Counted from the stretch's first letter, positions 1 to 8,546 are shown. The stretch: DNA of 33,030 nucleotides from an uncultured Clostridia bacterium (GCA_947630775.1 CANRIY010000003.1:1-33030), one strand, 5' to 3'. The notes: generated by a model from the letters alone, not told the origin. Translations and numbers: made by a program.

Positions 1-182
1 GCGACAGGAGGCGTGGCCTCGCCGACGGGGTTGCGGCGGTCCCTGCCGCCGCAACGGGTAGGGGGGTGGGCAACGATTCTGATCGCGTTATGGTGCCCCG
101 CGCGCATTCTATTGCACTAAGCACGGCACGAGCGGGCACCGCCCGCGAAGTAGCGCCGTCGAACCATCACCTTATTTATAAT
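1..182. other. Intergenic DNA with a strong hairpin at the window edge
   Basis: I see no gene here. A perfect 10-bp stem lies at 30-39 (GTTGCGGCGG) and 46-55, with loop TCCCTG; no T-run follows on either strand, so it is not an obvious terminator. The rest is GC-rich repeat-like sequence, including one copy (95-133) of an element that recurs near 10183 and 32954. The left edge is cut, so a gene ending just outside cannot be excluded. Confidence 0.6.
95..133 (+). repeat. Dispersed intergenic repeat, copy A
   Basis: This copy starts GCCCCGCGCGCA, continues with TTCTATTG and ends GGCACGAGC. The same layout is found at 10183-10224 on the plus strand and at 32954-32996 on the minus strand. Ends are conserved and the middle varies. 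All three copies are outside genes. Copies A and B are both followed within about 20 nt by the string GCGAAGTAGCG, so the true element may be longer than marked. Confidence 0.6.
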
Positions 183-346
183 GCGGTGACCCTTCGACTA
201 CGCTCAGGGTGACGTATTGGAAAGCGGTGATCCTTCGACTACGCTCAGGGTGACGTATTGGAAAGCGGTGACCCTTCGACTACGCTCAGGGTGACGTATT
301 GGAAAGCGGTGATCCTTCGACTACGCTCAGGGTGACGTATTGGAAA
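183..346. repeat. Four tandem 41-bp repeats
   Basis: Four head-to-tail copies of a 41-bp unit run 183-223, 224-264, 265-305 and 306-346. Each begins GCGGTGA, contains CCTTCGACTACGCTCAGGGT and ends GTATTGGAAA. The copies appear identical except for one base: copies 1 and 3 read GTGACC, copies 2 and 4 read GTGATC. This alternation suggests that an 82-bp dimer was duplicated. A short inverted repeat (CCT/AGG arms) lies in each unit. There are no variable spacers, so this is not a CRISPR array. Confidence 0.9.
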
Positions 347-450
347 TGACGCCGCCCCGCCCTTTGGCTCCCCCTAAAAGGGGAAGCAAGACACCCCCTC
401 ACCGCCTGCGGCGGAGCTCCCCCTCGAGGGGGAGCCGAGAAACGGGGCGC
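347..450. repeat. Palindromic GC-rich intergenic element
   Basis: This stretch holds GGCTCCCCCTAAAAGGGGAAGC and later CCGCCTGCGGCGG followed by AGCTCCCCCTCGAGGGGGAGCC. It is the same palindromic style (CTCCCC plus GGGGAG) as repeats at 19100-19225, 19778-19824 and 32832-32880. No gene is seen. Confidence 0.6.
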
Positions 451-480
451 AAAAAAATCCCGACGCATGGAAGCGTCGGG
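451..480 (-). terminator. Rho-independent terminator of the 1114-residue membrane protein gene
   Basis: On the minus strand a perfect 8-bp stem (CCCGACGC / GCGTCGGG, at 473-480 and 459-466) with a 6-nt loop is followed by ATTTTTTT (458-451). It lies 7 nt past the stop codon at 488-490. Confidence 0.93.
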
Positions 481-487
481 AGAAGTT

Positions 488-3400
488 TTAGTGGAGGGAA
501 CCTGCGATCGTTTGAACAAGCAAGATGACTTCATTGACAGTCAACTCGCCGAGATCCGTTTTGCCATTAAGCTCTTGAATAGGATGCGCTTCGAGCAATG
601 CGGAAATGTCTTGCGAGGGGTTGCTTTCGATGAGCTCATGGATATACATCTCGTCGAGGGTAAGTTTGTTGATCTCAGCGGCAACTGCCGTCACATGCGT
701 GCCGAGCTCGGTGATCTTGGTCGCGGCGCCGTCCGTGCCCTCTCCGAGGAGAAGGTACCACACGCCCGCATGGTAGGCGGTCACCTCTTCGCCCGTGGCC
801 GTTTCCGTATAGCGGACCTTCACTTCCTCTTTCCCGTAGGTGGTTCCGTCTGCCGCGGCATAGCGTTGGGTGACGGGCACCTTTTCGATATAATAGTACT
901 TCGTTTCGCCGCCGTCCTCTTCGGTCTGGACGCGGTATTTTTCGGGAAGGTCGCCGCCGTCCACGCGCGTGTATTTGTCCTTTTTCTCGAGGTCGACGCG
1001 CACTTCGGCACCCGTTTCGTCCGTATAGGTGTAATAGAAACCGTTTCTGTCTTCCTGAATGTCGCCCAAATCGCCCAAGTAGGGATGGCTCTCATCGTCG
1101 AGATCGTCGTAATTGACTTCATAATAGGTGGGGGCATAGTTGAGGTAGATCTTGTTTTCGATGTACCGCTGCGCGACGACATCCTGCCCTTCGGGGATCT
1201 TGGTGAAACCCGTCTCCGCGTCGCCCGTGTACCAGCCTTCCGTGACTTCCGTTTCCTCATGGTAATAGTGCACCGTGAGGGCGCCGGAATTGACTTTCTC
1301 CGTCGGGCGCATGCTTTCGGAATAGTTCTTCGCATACGACCACATTTCGTCGCCGAACACGTCTTCGAGGGTGAGTTTGTCGATCGCGTCGCCCAGTTCG
1401 TTGATCTGCTTATAGCGGAGGGTGTTCAAAATCAGGTTGCCGCCTTCGAACGCTTCCACGCCGAGCACATCCTCGAGGGTGAGCGTATCGATGCCCGTGG
1501 AGATCTCGCCGAGGGTCATGTCGTGCATGGCTTTGAGGATCTGGGGCGTGTCGGGGCTGTCCAAATCGATGCTGATGACGTCGGCGAGGGTGAGGGAATC
1601 GATCTTCTCTTGATTGTTCAGATCGCAGATGCGCCAATCCGCCATTGCCTTCAGGATGCCCGAAGGCTCCTCGCCGAGTTCGATGATCGTCCCGATCCTG
1701 AGCCGTTCAATGCGGTTCTGGTTTTCGAGATCTTTGATCGACCAGCTCTGCATCGCCTGCAAAATGCCTGAGGATTCGGCCGTGATATCGAGGAACTGGT
1801 TGAGTTTGAGACTTTCGATCTTGTCTTGGTTTTGCAGATCCTTGATCGTCCAGTCCCTCATCGCCCACATGATGTTTGAGGTGTCTTCGGGCTGCTCTTC
1901 GGCGGTGCGGTCGAGGTCGAGCACGTCGCCGAGAACGAGACTTTCGATCTTCTCTTGGTCTTGCAGGTCGTCGATCGTCCAGTCCTGCATCGCCTTCATG
2001 ATCCCCGAAGAATTTTCATCGATCTCGAGCACCGAGCCGAGCCGCATCCCTTCGAGGATGCCCGAATCTTCCGCCGTAAGGTCGCCGACCGTCTTTTTGG
2101 GGTAGAGCTTGCCGTCGGGATCGTTGGGGTCGGGCAGCATGACGATGACGAGTTTTTCGGGGTCGGATTTATCCGCCTTGATAACATATCTGCCGCCGCC
2201 GGCGTATTGCTTGGCGGTGCTGTCCGTCCCGTCGGCGTTTTTGACAAATTCGGTGAGGTAATTTCCGTCTTCGTCCACGAGATAGCCGTCTTCGTCATGA
2301 AGGATGGGGTTGCCCTCGTCGTCAACATCGCGGTCGGTCTTTTTCATCTCGTTGCCATAGGCAATATAGCGGACTGCGGCGTCCGACTCTGCATTGATCC
2401 CCATGAGCGCTTCGACTTGCAGCGAGTCGATGACGGCGTTCGGTTCGTTGATGAAGTCGCCCGCCAGAAGGAAGGGCTTGCCGCCCTCGATTTCTTGGAT
2501 GCGCAGACGGCCGCCCGTTTCGACGATCTCGTAATCCACGCCCTCGGTGCCGTAGCAGATGGCGTAGATGGCGGCGACGTCCTCTTCGTTCTCCGCCTTG
2601 TGTTCGAGCGCTTTTTGGGTGTTGAGCCCGAGCATTTCGCCGAGAGGCAGGGCGTTGACGTAGCCGTTGGTGTCGTTGATGAGCGTGTTGAGGTTTGCGG
2701 GCGTCTTGTCGCTGATCATTTGAAGAATGCCTTCATCGTCGAACACATAGTCCACGCCCTCGGTGCCGTAGCAGAGAGCATAGAACATAACGTTGTTCTG
2801 GCTGATCTCTCCGCCGTCCACGACGCTGTTGTCGTCGACCTCTTCGGGGAGCCTGATGTCGAGCCCGAGCAGGGAGCCGAGTTCGATCTCGTAAATGAAG
2901 TCCATTGCGGTCCGCTCCGACCCGTCCTCATTGTGGGCGGGCTCTTCCGCGAGGGTGGGGATGATGTCGAGAATGTTCGTGGGTTTGCTGCCTTCGCGCA
3001 TTCCGACCGTCATCGTGTCGGGTTCCGCCCCTTCCCTCGTATCGGGAATGAGTTCGTAATCCACGCCGTATTTGCCGTAAGCGAGGGCGTAGAGGAAGGC
3101 ATTGTCGTTGATCTTTTGGAGAGAGACGTCTTGGTCGAGCTCGAGCACGGGGCCGAGTTCGATCTGCGGGAGGTAGTTGTCCCGCGCGTACTTGGCAAGC
3201 GAGCTGAATGTCTGCTGTTTGAGTTCGCCGATGTCGAGCGTGACGCCGATGCTCTCGAGATTCGCCAGAAGAAAATCGTTAATGTAGGTATCGACGAGGG
3301 GAGAGTATTTCGCAAAGGTCTCGAGCGTGAGATTCGCGGGATCGCCGAGCTGGTTGATGTCGTTGAGCACGTCGTCCGCGATATCGAAGACGTTTTTATT

Positions 3401-3832
3401 GAGATAGGCCTCGGAAATGAATTCTCCCGCGTCGAAGTTAAAGTATTCGAGCGTATCCTTCGAGGGCCCCACGAGGAGGATCCCCATTGCGCCGAGCACG
3501 CCGCCGAATGCGGCGAAGATCCCGACGATGAAGGAAAGACTCACCGCAAAGGTACGCCAGAAGAACCCGCGCGGACGGTATTGGTTGCGCAGGGGGATCT
3601 TCTCCTCTTTGATGAGCTGTTTCTCGTAGGCGATCTGCCGTTTGAGGAGCTCTTTCTTCTCCCGCCGCGAGAGCTTTTTCTTCGGCCTCTGCGGGGGCAT
3701 GGGCTGCCTCACCGGGGGCATCGGACGGCCCATGGGAGGCATGGGCTGGCCCACGGGGGGCGTCGGCTGACCCGCGGGGGGCATCGGCTGACCCTGTGCG
3801 GGGTTGTTTTCGATATTCTTTTGATCCGCCAT
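488..3832 (-). CDS. Large single-pass membrane protein with internal repeats, function unknown
   Basis: I do not recognise a named family. The 1114-residue protein begins with a Pro/Gly/Gln/Met-rich tail (about 15-50, repeated GQPMPP-like units). A basic stretch (50-90) and one membrane segment (about 92-121) follow, so the N-terminus is predicted in the cytoplasm and the remaining ~990 acidic residues outside. The outer part has two repeat types. One is a segment built around YALCYGTEGVDY (near 247, 350 and 422, with a weaker copy near 489). The other is a run of ~35-50-residue units at about 590-830 with the pattern AMxDWTIxDLxxQxKIESLxLxxVL. The C-terminal third (850-1030) is rich in Tyr, Thr and Glu. 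The ATG at 3832 is preceded by AAGGCGG, and the gene has its own promoter and terminator. A surface or envelope scaffold is possible; this is inference only. Confidence 0.88.
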   Translation of the reverse strand: MADQKNIENNPAQGQPMPPAGQPTPPVGQPMPPMGRPMPPVRQPMPPQRPKKKLSRREKKELLKRQIAYEKQLIKEEKIPLRNQYRPRGFFWRTFAVSLSFIVGIFAAFGGVLGAMGILLVGPSKDTLEYFNFDAGEFISEAYLNKNVFDIADDVLNDINQLGDPANLTLETFAKYSPLVDTYINDFLLANLESIGVTLDIGELKQQTFSSLAKYARDNYLPQIELGPVLELDQDVSLQKINDNAFLYALAYGKYGVDYELIPDTREGAEPDTMTVGMREGSKPTNILDIIPTLAEEPAHNEDGSERTAMDFIYEIELGSLLGLDIRLPEEVDDNSVVDGGEISQNNVMFYALCYGTEGVDYVFDDEGILQMISDKTPANLNTLINDTNGYVNALPLGEMLGLNTQKALEHKAENEEDVAAIYAICYGTEGVDYEIVETGGRLRIQEIEGGKPFLLAGDFINEPNAVIDSLQVEALMGINAESDAAVRYIAYGNEMKKTDRDVDDEGNPILHDEDGYLVDEDGNYLTEFVKNADGTDSTAKQYAGGGRYVIKADKSDPEKLVIVMLPDPNDPDGKLYPKKTVGDLTAEDSGILEGMRLGSVLEIDENSSGIMKAMQDWTIDDLQDQEKIESLVLGDVLDLDRTAEEQPEDTSNIMWAMRDWTIKDLQNQDKIESLKLNQFLDITAESSGILQAMQSWSIKDLENQNRIERLRIGTIIELGEEPSGILKAMADWRICDLNNQEKIDSLTLADVISIDLDSPDTPQILKAMHDMTLGEISTGIDTLTLEDVLGVEAFEGGNLILNTLRYKQINELGDAIDKLTLEDVFGDEMWSYAKNYSESMRPTEKVNSGALTVHYYHEETEVTEGWYTGDAETGFTKIPEGQDVVAQRYIENKIYLNYAPTYYEVNYDDLDDESHPYLGDLGDIQEDRNGFYYTYTDETGAEVRVDLEKKDKYTRVDGGDLPEKYRVQTEEDGGETKYYYIEKVPVTQRYAAADGTTYGKEEVKVRYTETATGEEVTAYHAGVWYLLLGEGTDGAATKITELGTHVTAVAAEINKLTLDEMYIHELIESNPSQDISALLEAHPIQELNGKTDLGELTVNEVILLVQTIAGSLH

Positions 3833-3870
3833 GAACTGTAACCGCCTTTTTTCGTTATTTTACTTTGTTT

Positions 3871-3899
3871 ATTATACTATTCACGCGTGCAAAAAGCAA
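3871..3899 (-). promoter_or_regulatory. Promoter for the 1114-residue membrane protein gene
   Basis: On the minus strand TTGCTT (3899-3894) and TATAAT (3876-3871) are separated by exactly 17 nt. This places the transcript start about 30 nt before the ATG at 3832 and makes the gene independent of rmuC, which ends at 3945. Confidence 0.8.
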
Positions 3900-3944
3900 C
3901 TGTTTGCGCGCGGAAATTTCAGGAAGAAGAGGGGAAAAGCGATT

Positions 3945-5084
3945 TTATTCCCCGTTTCCGCCGTCTCCGATCCCGCGGAAGGAGTCGAGCCGCCTTCCGA
4001 TCGTCCCCGTGCGCTTTTCGGCGCTCTCCACGGTGTCCTGCGCCTCCTGCAGTTTGCGACGGGTCTTTTCAAGGAGTTCCGCAAACGCCGCAAAGTCGTG
4101 GCGGAAGCTCTCGAGCATCTCTCTGAGCTCGCCCGACCGCTTTTCGATCGCGGCCTGTCGGAATCCCGTCTGCAGGGTGGAAAGCAGCGCCCCGAGGTTG
4201 GTGGGACCGCAGGCGATGACCCGCTTCTGCCGTAAAAAGTCCCCGAGCCCGGGCATTTTCGTCACTTCCGCATACAGCCCTTCCGAGGGAAGATACATCA
4301 GCGCAAAATCGCAGGTGACGGGCGGGAGAATGTATTTTCTCGCAATGGAGTCCGCCTGTAACTTCACGGCGCGCTCCAGATTTTTACGGGAGAGAGCTTC
4401 GGCTTCCCTGTCCCCGCGCTCCGAGGCGTCCACGAGGCGTTCGAACTCCTCGACGGGGAACTTGCTGTCGATGGGAAGGGAGACCGTCCGCCCGTCCTTC
4501 GCGGGAAGGAGTACCGCAAAATCCACGAGAGAATTGTCGAGCGGGTTGAGTTTGACGTTGCGCGCGTACTGTTCGGGGGAGAGCATCTGTTCGAGAAGGG
4601 CGTCGAGCTGGGCTTCCCCCCATGTGCCGCGGAGCTTGACGTTGGAAAAGACGCGCTTGATGTCGGCGACGTTGTGCGAGAGGCTCTTCATCTCGCCCAC
4701 GCTCTCGTACATCTTTTCGAGGCGCTCGCCGATGCGGTTGAAGCTGTCCGAGAGCTTGCCGTCGATCGAGGAAGCGAGCCTGTCGTCCACCGTGCGGCGG
4801 ATGCGCTCGAGGTTCTGCGCGTTCGCGTTTACAATGTATTTGAGGTCGTCCGTGAGACGGTTCTGCATGTTCATGAGCCGCGCCTCGGTGACGCGGTTGA
4901 GGTTGTCCGCCGCGCGGGCGGTGTAATCCGCGAGGGCATGGATCTTGTCGAGTTCGTCGGCGATCCGCTCCGCTTCCCGCATGGGGGCGGGCTCTTCATG
5001 CCGTTTGCGGAAGATGAGGAAGAGGACGGCGATAAGATCCAGCGCGCACAAAACAGCGATCACGATGAGTAGGGTTGTGGACAT
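3945..5084 (-). CDS. rmuC: DNA recombination protein RmuC
   Basis: RmuC proteins are membrane-tethered, nuclease-fold proteins that limit DNA inversions and rearrangements; their biochemistry is poorly known. The 379-residue product has an N-terminal membrane helix (about 4-25), a long charged helical stretch likely to be coiled coil (35-145) and the RmuC domain (about 120-360). Family motifs seen are KLRGTWGEAQL (150-160), VDFAVLLP (187-194) and PIDSKFP (204-210). The length is normal for a short RmuC. The ATG at 5084 has a good GGAGG site 6 nt upstream. It follows cca by 64 nt on the same strand, and I see no promoter or terminator between them, so they are probably co-transcribed. Confidence 0.93.
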   Translation of the reverse strand: MSTTLLIVIAVLCALDLIAVLFLIFRKRHEEPAPMREAERIADELDKIHALADYTARAADNLNRVTEARLMNMQNRLTDDLKYIVNANAQNLERIRRTVDDRLASSIDGKLSDSFNRIGERLEKMYESVGEMKSLSHNVADIKRVFSNVKLRGTWGEAQLDALLEQMLSPEQYARNVKLNPLDNSLVDFAVLLPAKDGRTVSLPIDSKFPVEEFERLVDASERGDREAEALSRKNLERAVKLQADSIARKYILPPVTCDFALMYLPSEGLYAEVTKMPGLGDFLRQKRVIACGPTNLGALLSTLQTGFRQAAIEKRSGELREMLESFRHDFAAFAELLEKTRRKLQEAQDTVESAEKRTGTIGRRLDSFRGIGDGGNGE

Positions 5085-5148
5085 GGGTGCCTCCGATTTT
5101 GTCTCACGGGGGCATGGTACCCCCGCAGTAGGTAATTTTTACAGCGGT

Positions 5149-6498
5149 TTATTCGCCCGAAAAGCGGCGGATGCGCTTTAAGAGATAGGCGCGGTCGTTC
5201 CGCTTGCCGTCGAGCGCACACTCGAAGAGGAGCGTTTTCAAAACTTCCGCCGTCTCCTTTGCGGGCACGCCCGCCTCGCGCACGTCCGAGCCGTTGACTT
5301 TGAGCTCTTTGAGCGTCAAAGGCGCGCCCTCCGCCCGCATTTCGGAGAGGATCTTTTTCCATTTTACAACGCAGGGAGCGGGGGAGAGGTCGTCCATGCA
5401 CGCCGAATAATCCGCCTGTTTGACGGCGAAGAGTTCTTCAAGAAGGGGGAAATTTGCAACGATCTCCCGCCGCACTTTCGTTTCCTTCATGCGGAGATCG
5501 AAGTCGCGCATGTGCAGCCGCACGAGCGCACAGACCCGCTCTTTCGTTTGCGCCGGGGCCTTGAGGCGGGTGAGGGTCTCCCGCGCGATGCGTTCCCCCT
5601 CGGTCTCGTGGCCGTGATAGTTCCCGTAATTTTGCATGCAGTAGGGCTTTCCCACATCGTGCAGGAGAGCGGCGAGACGGACGCTATGCTCGGCATATCC
5701 CGCCGCGCGGAGGGAGTGTTCGAGCACATCATATTTGTGAAATTCCGCCCGCTGCATCATGCCTTCGCCCAATGTGAGCTCGGGCAGGATCTCGCGGAGC
5801 ACGCCCGTCTCTTTGAGGATGCAGAGCCCGCGGTAGGGCGCCGCTCGGTCACCCAGCTTCTCGTCCGCATGGAGAAGGAGCATGAGCTCGGCATAGACGC
5901 GCTCGGGGACGATGTCGCGGATGAGAGAGGCGTTCTCCCTTGCGCCTTCGAGGCAGGCCTCATCGGGAAGAAAACCCGTCTGGGCGGCTTGGCGGGCGAG
6001 CCGCATGAGCCTGAGCCCGTCCTCGCCGAATACTTTGCGGGAGGGGGCGACGGTGCGCAGCTTCTTTTCGTTGATATCGCCGATCCCGCCGAGGGGATCG
6101 AGGAAGCTGTCCGCCTTGATGTCGTAATAGACCGCGTTACAGCAGAAATCCCGCCGCTTGGCGTCGAGCACGATGTCGTCCGTAAAGACGACGGAAGAGG
6201 GGGCATGAACCCCCTTTTCGTAAGCGTCGTAGCGGAAACGGGTGAATTCGCAGGCGACGCCCTCTTCATCCTCGAGCTTGACCGTCCCCGTGCGCGGATA
6301 GAGGGCGCGGACGGTGAACCCGCATGTTGTTGCGGCAGAGATGAGCTCTTCGTCGCTCCCCGCGGCACAGATATCCCAGTCCGCCTCTCTTCGGGGAAAC
6401 CCAGCAAGGCGGTCGCGCACGCTTCCCCCGACGACATACAGGGGGAAGGGACAGGCGTCTGCCAGTTTCAGAAAACTTTTCGGTAAAATCTCTCTCAT
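5149..6498 (-). CDS. cca: CCA-adding enzyme / tRNA nucleotidyltransferase with HD domain
   Basis: This enzyme adds or repairs the 3' CCA end of tRNAs. The 449-residue protein has the class II nucleotidyltransferase head: GGSVRD (24-29), the metal-binding DWD (40-42) and RRDF (115-118). The neck region includes ERVYAELMLLL (199-209), and an HD phosphohydrolase domain carries LLHDVGKP (278-285). The HD domain is also found in some poly(A) polymerases, so pure poly(A) activity or split A-adding/CC-adding specificity cannot be excluded from sequence alone. The ATG at 6498 gives the usual N-terminus. The ribosome site is weak (GAAGAT). It is the first gene of a likely cca-rmuC unit behind a strong promoter. 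Confidence 0.93.
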   Translation of the reverse strand: MREILPKSFLKLADACPFPLYVVGGSVRDRLAGFPRREADWDICAAGSDEELISAATTCGFTVRALYPRTGTVKLEDEEGVACEFTRFRYDAYEKGVHAPSSVVFTDDIVLDAKRRDFCCNAVYYDIKADSFLDPLGGIGDINEKKLRTVAPSRKVFGEDGLRLMRLARQAAQTGFLPDEACLEGARENASLIRDIVPERVYAELMLLLHADEKLGDRAAPYRGLCILKETGVLREILPELTLGEGMMQRAEFHKYDVLEHSLRAAGYAEHSVRLAALLHDVGKPYCMQNYGNYHGHETEGERIARETLTRLKAPAQTKERVCALVRLHMRDFDLRMKETKVRREIVANFPLLEELFAVKQADYSACMDDLSPAPCVVKWKKILSEMRAEGAPLTLKELKVNGSDVREAGVPAKETAEVLKTLLFECALDGKRNDRAYLLKRIRRFSGE

Positions 6499-6534
6499 GG
6501 CTTTGATATCTTCGATGATAAAAAGGGTAGTTCT

Positions 6535-6563
6535 ATTGTACCACCCGCCGTAAAAATTGTCAA
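6535..6563 (-). promoter_or_regulatory. Promoter for cca-rmuC
   Basis: On the minus strand TTGACA (6563-6558), a 17-nt spacer and TACAAT (6540-6535) form a near-consensus sigma-A promoter; TGG just before the -10 adds an extended -10. It is back-to-back with the plus-strand promoter at 6588-6616. Confidence 0.88.
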
Positions 6564-6587
6564 CCGTGGGAAATTTGCTTCACCGTA

Positions 6588-6616
6588 TTGATTTTTTCGA
6601 CAAAATGTTGTAAAAT
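6588..6616 (+). promoter_or_regulatory. Promoter for the lipid kinase / phosphatase pair
   Basis: TTGATT (6588-6593), a 17-nt spacer and TAAAAT (6611-6616). Transcription should start near 6623, only about 9 nt before the ATG at 6632, leaving no room for a normal ribosome-binding site. Confidence 0.75.
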
Positions 6617-6631
6617 GGACGCACAAAGACC

Positions 6632-7495
6632 ATGTATCATCTCATTGTAAATCCCGCATCCGCACAGGGCGAAAAGACGCTCGCGGAAGCGGAGCAAAAA
6701 TTCAAGGCGCGCGGCGCCGAATACGACATCTTCCTCTCCTCCGCCCCCGGGGACATCGCGCGGGAGGCGGGACGGCTCTCCGCCATGGGGGAGGAATATC
6801 TTGTCGCGGTCGGCGGGGACGGGACGCTCAACGAGGTGCTCTGCGGGATCGGCGACCCCGCGAAGGTGATCTTAGGGCTTATTCCGTCGGGAACGGGCAA
6901 CGATTTCGCTTCCCATGCGAAGATCCCCCGCGGCGGGGCGGCGGTCGACCTCATTTTGGACGGAACGCCGAAGTACACCGACTATCTCGACTGCGGAAAG
7001 GGGCGGCGGAGCCTCAACATCGCGGGGCTCGGCATCGATGTGGATATTTTGGAACGCATCGAAAGGAGAAAGGCGGAGGGAAAGCGCTGTTCTTACTTCA
7101 AGAGCCTCGTCATTTCTCTCTTGAAATACAAGCCCGTTGCAATGAAGGTCATATCGGACGGGGAAGAGCGGGAGTACAAAGTGCTCATCGCGGCGGCGTG
7201 CAACGGGTCGCAGTTCGGCGGGGGGATCCCCATCTGCCCGCCCGCCGTCATCGACGACGGAAAGATCGATCTCATCGCGGTGGACTGTCCCAAGCGGATC
7301 GTTCTGCCCTACTATCTCATCAAACTCATGCGCGGGAAACTGCACACAAAGCGCATATATCACAGAGTGCTCTGCGAGGAGGCGGTGATCCTCCCGCAGG
7401 GGACCAAGAGCGTCCAGCTCGACGGCGAGCTTCTCCCCGCAGAGGAGCTCCGCGTCAGGGTGGTGAGCGGAAAATTGCGCATGTTCCGAGGCTGA
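6632..7495 (+). CDS. Diacylglycerol kinase-family lipid kinase (YegS/DagK type)
   Basis: Members phosphorylate diacylglycerol or related lipids with ATP and recycle lipid for phospholipid and lipoteichoic acid metabolism at the membrane. The 287-residue protein has the family landmarks: VNPASAQG at the N-terminus, nucleotide-binding GGDGTLNEV (61-69), SGTGNDFA (86-93) and, near the C-terminus, VQLDGEL. The N-terminus YHLIVNPAS fits the family exactly, so the ATG at 6632 is well supported even though no Shine-Dalgarno is visible and the predicted leader is very short. The next gene starts 1 nt after the stop, so the two are co-transcribed. Exact lipid substrate cannot be told. Confidence 0.92.
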   Translation: MYHLIVNPASAQGEKTLAEAEQKFKARGAEYDIFLSSAPGDIAREAGRLSAMGEEYLVAVGGDGTLNEVLCGIGDPAKVILGLIPSGTGNDFASHAKIPRGGAAVDLILDGTPKYTDYLDCGKGRRSLNIAGLGIDVDILERIERRKAEGKRCSYFKSLVISLLKYKPVAMKVISDGEEREYKVLIAAACNGSQFGGGIPICPPAVIDDGKIDLIAVDCPKRIVLPYYLIKLMRGKLHTKRIYHRVLCEEAVILPQGTKSVQLDGELLPAEELRVRVVSGKLRMFRG

Positions 7496-7496
7496 A

Positions 7497-8546
7497 ATGG
7501 CGAATCTGTATAAAGACATTCTCGAAATCATTCCCACGGCGGCGATCGTCGTGGATGAAAACTTGCGCGTCAGGTATTGCAACCGCGCCTTCCGCGCCTA
7601 TTTCGGGGCGGAAAGGGAGCGCGGCACCCTTGCGGACGCCATCTCCTGCCGTGAAGAGGAACATTGCGGGGAGGGGGTCAAGTGCGCCTATTGCGCCCTG
7701 CGCGCCCTCTTTCTCGATGCGGTCAAGGGGCGGGGATCCGCCTTCCGCAAACTCATCTTCCGCCGCGGCAGGGAGGCGCTCTCCCTCCGCATCAAGGTAC
7801 AGCCCATGGGCGAGTACTTTCTGGGACTTGCGGACAACGCTTACGAGACGGAGATCGCCCGCGAAATGTCCTCCGCGCAGGATATCCAGCAGCGGCTCCT
7901 GCCCGCCGCGCGGAGCGGCGCGCCCTATTCCTTTATGTATATCCCCTGCCGCGAGATCGGGGGGGACCTTCCCGACGTCTATGAGGCGGGCGGGGAGACC
8001 ATGGGGGTGCTTGCGGACGTTTCGGGCAAGGGCATCTCCGCGGGCATGCTCTCCGCCTTTGTGCGGGCGGGCTGGGACAGGAGCGAAATTTCTCCCGCGC
8101 GCGCCCTCTATGGCCTGAACGCGAAATTTCAGGAGCTCAATCTTGACGAGCGTTCCTATGTCACCGCCGTCGCCGTCCGCATCGAGCGGGAAGCGGGGCG
8201 GATCCGCTACTGCGCCGCGGGGCACAACGCGCCCATGCTCTTGAAGAGCGGCGCTTCCATCGACGAGATCGTGATGAATTCCCCGCCCGTCTCGACATGG
8301 ATCCCCGGGTTCCGCTACGAGGACGCCTCGATCCCCTACGGAAGGGGGAGCATTTTGGTGCTCCTGACGGACGGCGTCATCGAGAGCAGGAATTCCCGCG
8401 GGGAGCAGTTTTCCCTCGAACGGGTGGAGGAGATCCTGCAAAAATCGGACTGCGCGGAGCGGTTCATCGAGCGTCTCAAGGCCTCCCTGAAAGAGTTCTG
8501 CGGCAGTTTCGACGACGATATCACGGCGATCGCATTCGATCTTTGA
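7497..8546 (+). CDS. PAS domain plus SpoIIE-type PP2C serine phosphatase
   Basis: Such proteins sense a signal through the PAS domain and dephosphorylate a serine on a partner, often an anti-anti-sigma factor. The PAS-like region (about 1-110) contains four cysteines, C51, C57, C63 and C66, in a CxxxxxCGxxxxxCxxC arrangement resembling Cys-rich inserts seen in other PAS proteins. These could bind a metal or iron-sulfur cluster (inference). The phosphatase domain (about 125-349) shows EIGGDLPDV (153-161, metal-binding D157), LADVSGKGI (172-180, D174), AAGHNAPML, LTDGVIE and the C-terminal DDDITAIAF. No membrane segment is evident. It is coupled to the lipid kinase gene. No anti-sigma partner is encoded in the window. 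Confidence 0.93.
   Translation: MANLYKDILEIIPTAAIVVDENLRVRYCNRAFRAYFGAERERGTLADAISCREEEHCGEGVKCAYCALRALFLDAVKGRGSAFRKLIFRRGREALSLRIKVQPMGEYFLGLADNAYETEIAREMSSAQDIQQRLLPAARSGAPYSFMYIPCREIGGDLPDVYEAGGETMGVLADVSGKGISAGMLSAFVRAGWDRSEISPARALYGLNAKFQELNLDERSYVTAVAVRIEREAGRIRYCAAGHNAPMLLKSGASIDEIVMNSPPVSTWIPGFRYEDASIPYGRGSILVLLTDGVIESRNSRGEQFSLERVEEILQKSDCAERFIERLKASLKEFCGSFDDDITAIAFDL

Noticed and set aside
183-346. Possible CRISPR array
   Set aside because: Repeats are directly adjacent with no unique spacers, and no cas gene is present.
467-3841. Long plus-strand open frames (434 and 628 residues) opposite the 1114-residue membrane protein gene
   Set aside because: The minus-strand gene has a signal-like start, membrane helix, internal repeats, promoter and terminator. 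The plus-strand frames lack ribosome sites and family features and arise from GC-rich third positions.
5107-5125. CGGGGG/CCCCCG hairpin between cca and rmuC as a terminator
   Set aside because: No T-run follows on the transcribed strand. It lies in the short gap of a likely two-gene unit.
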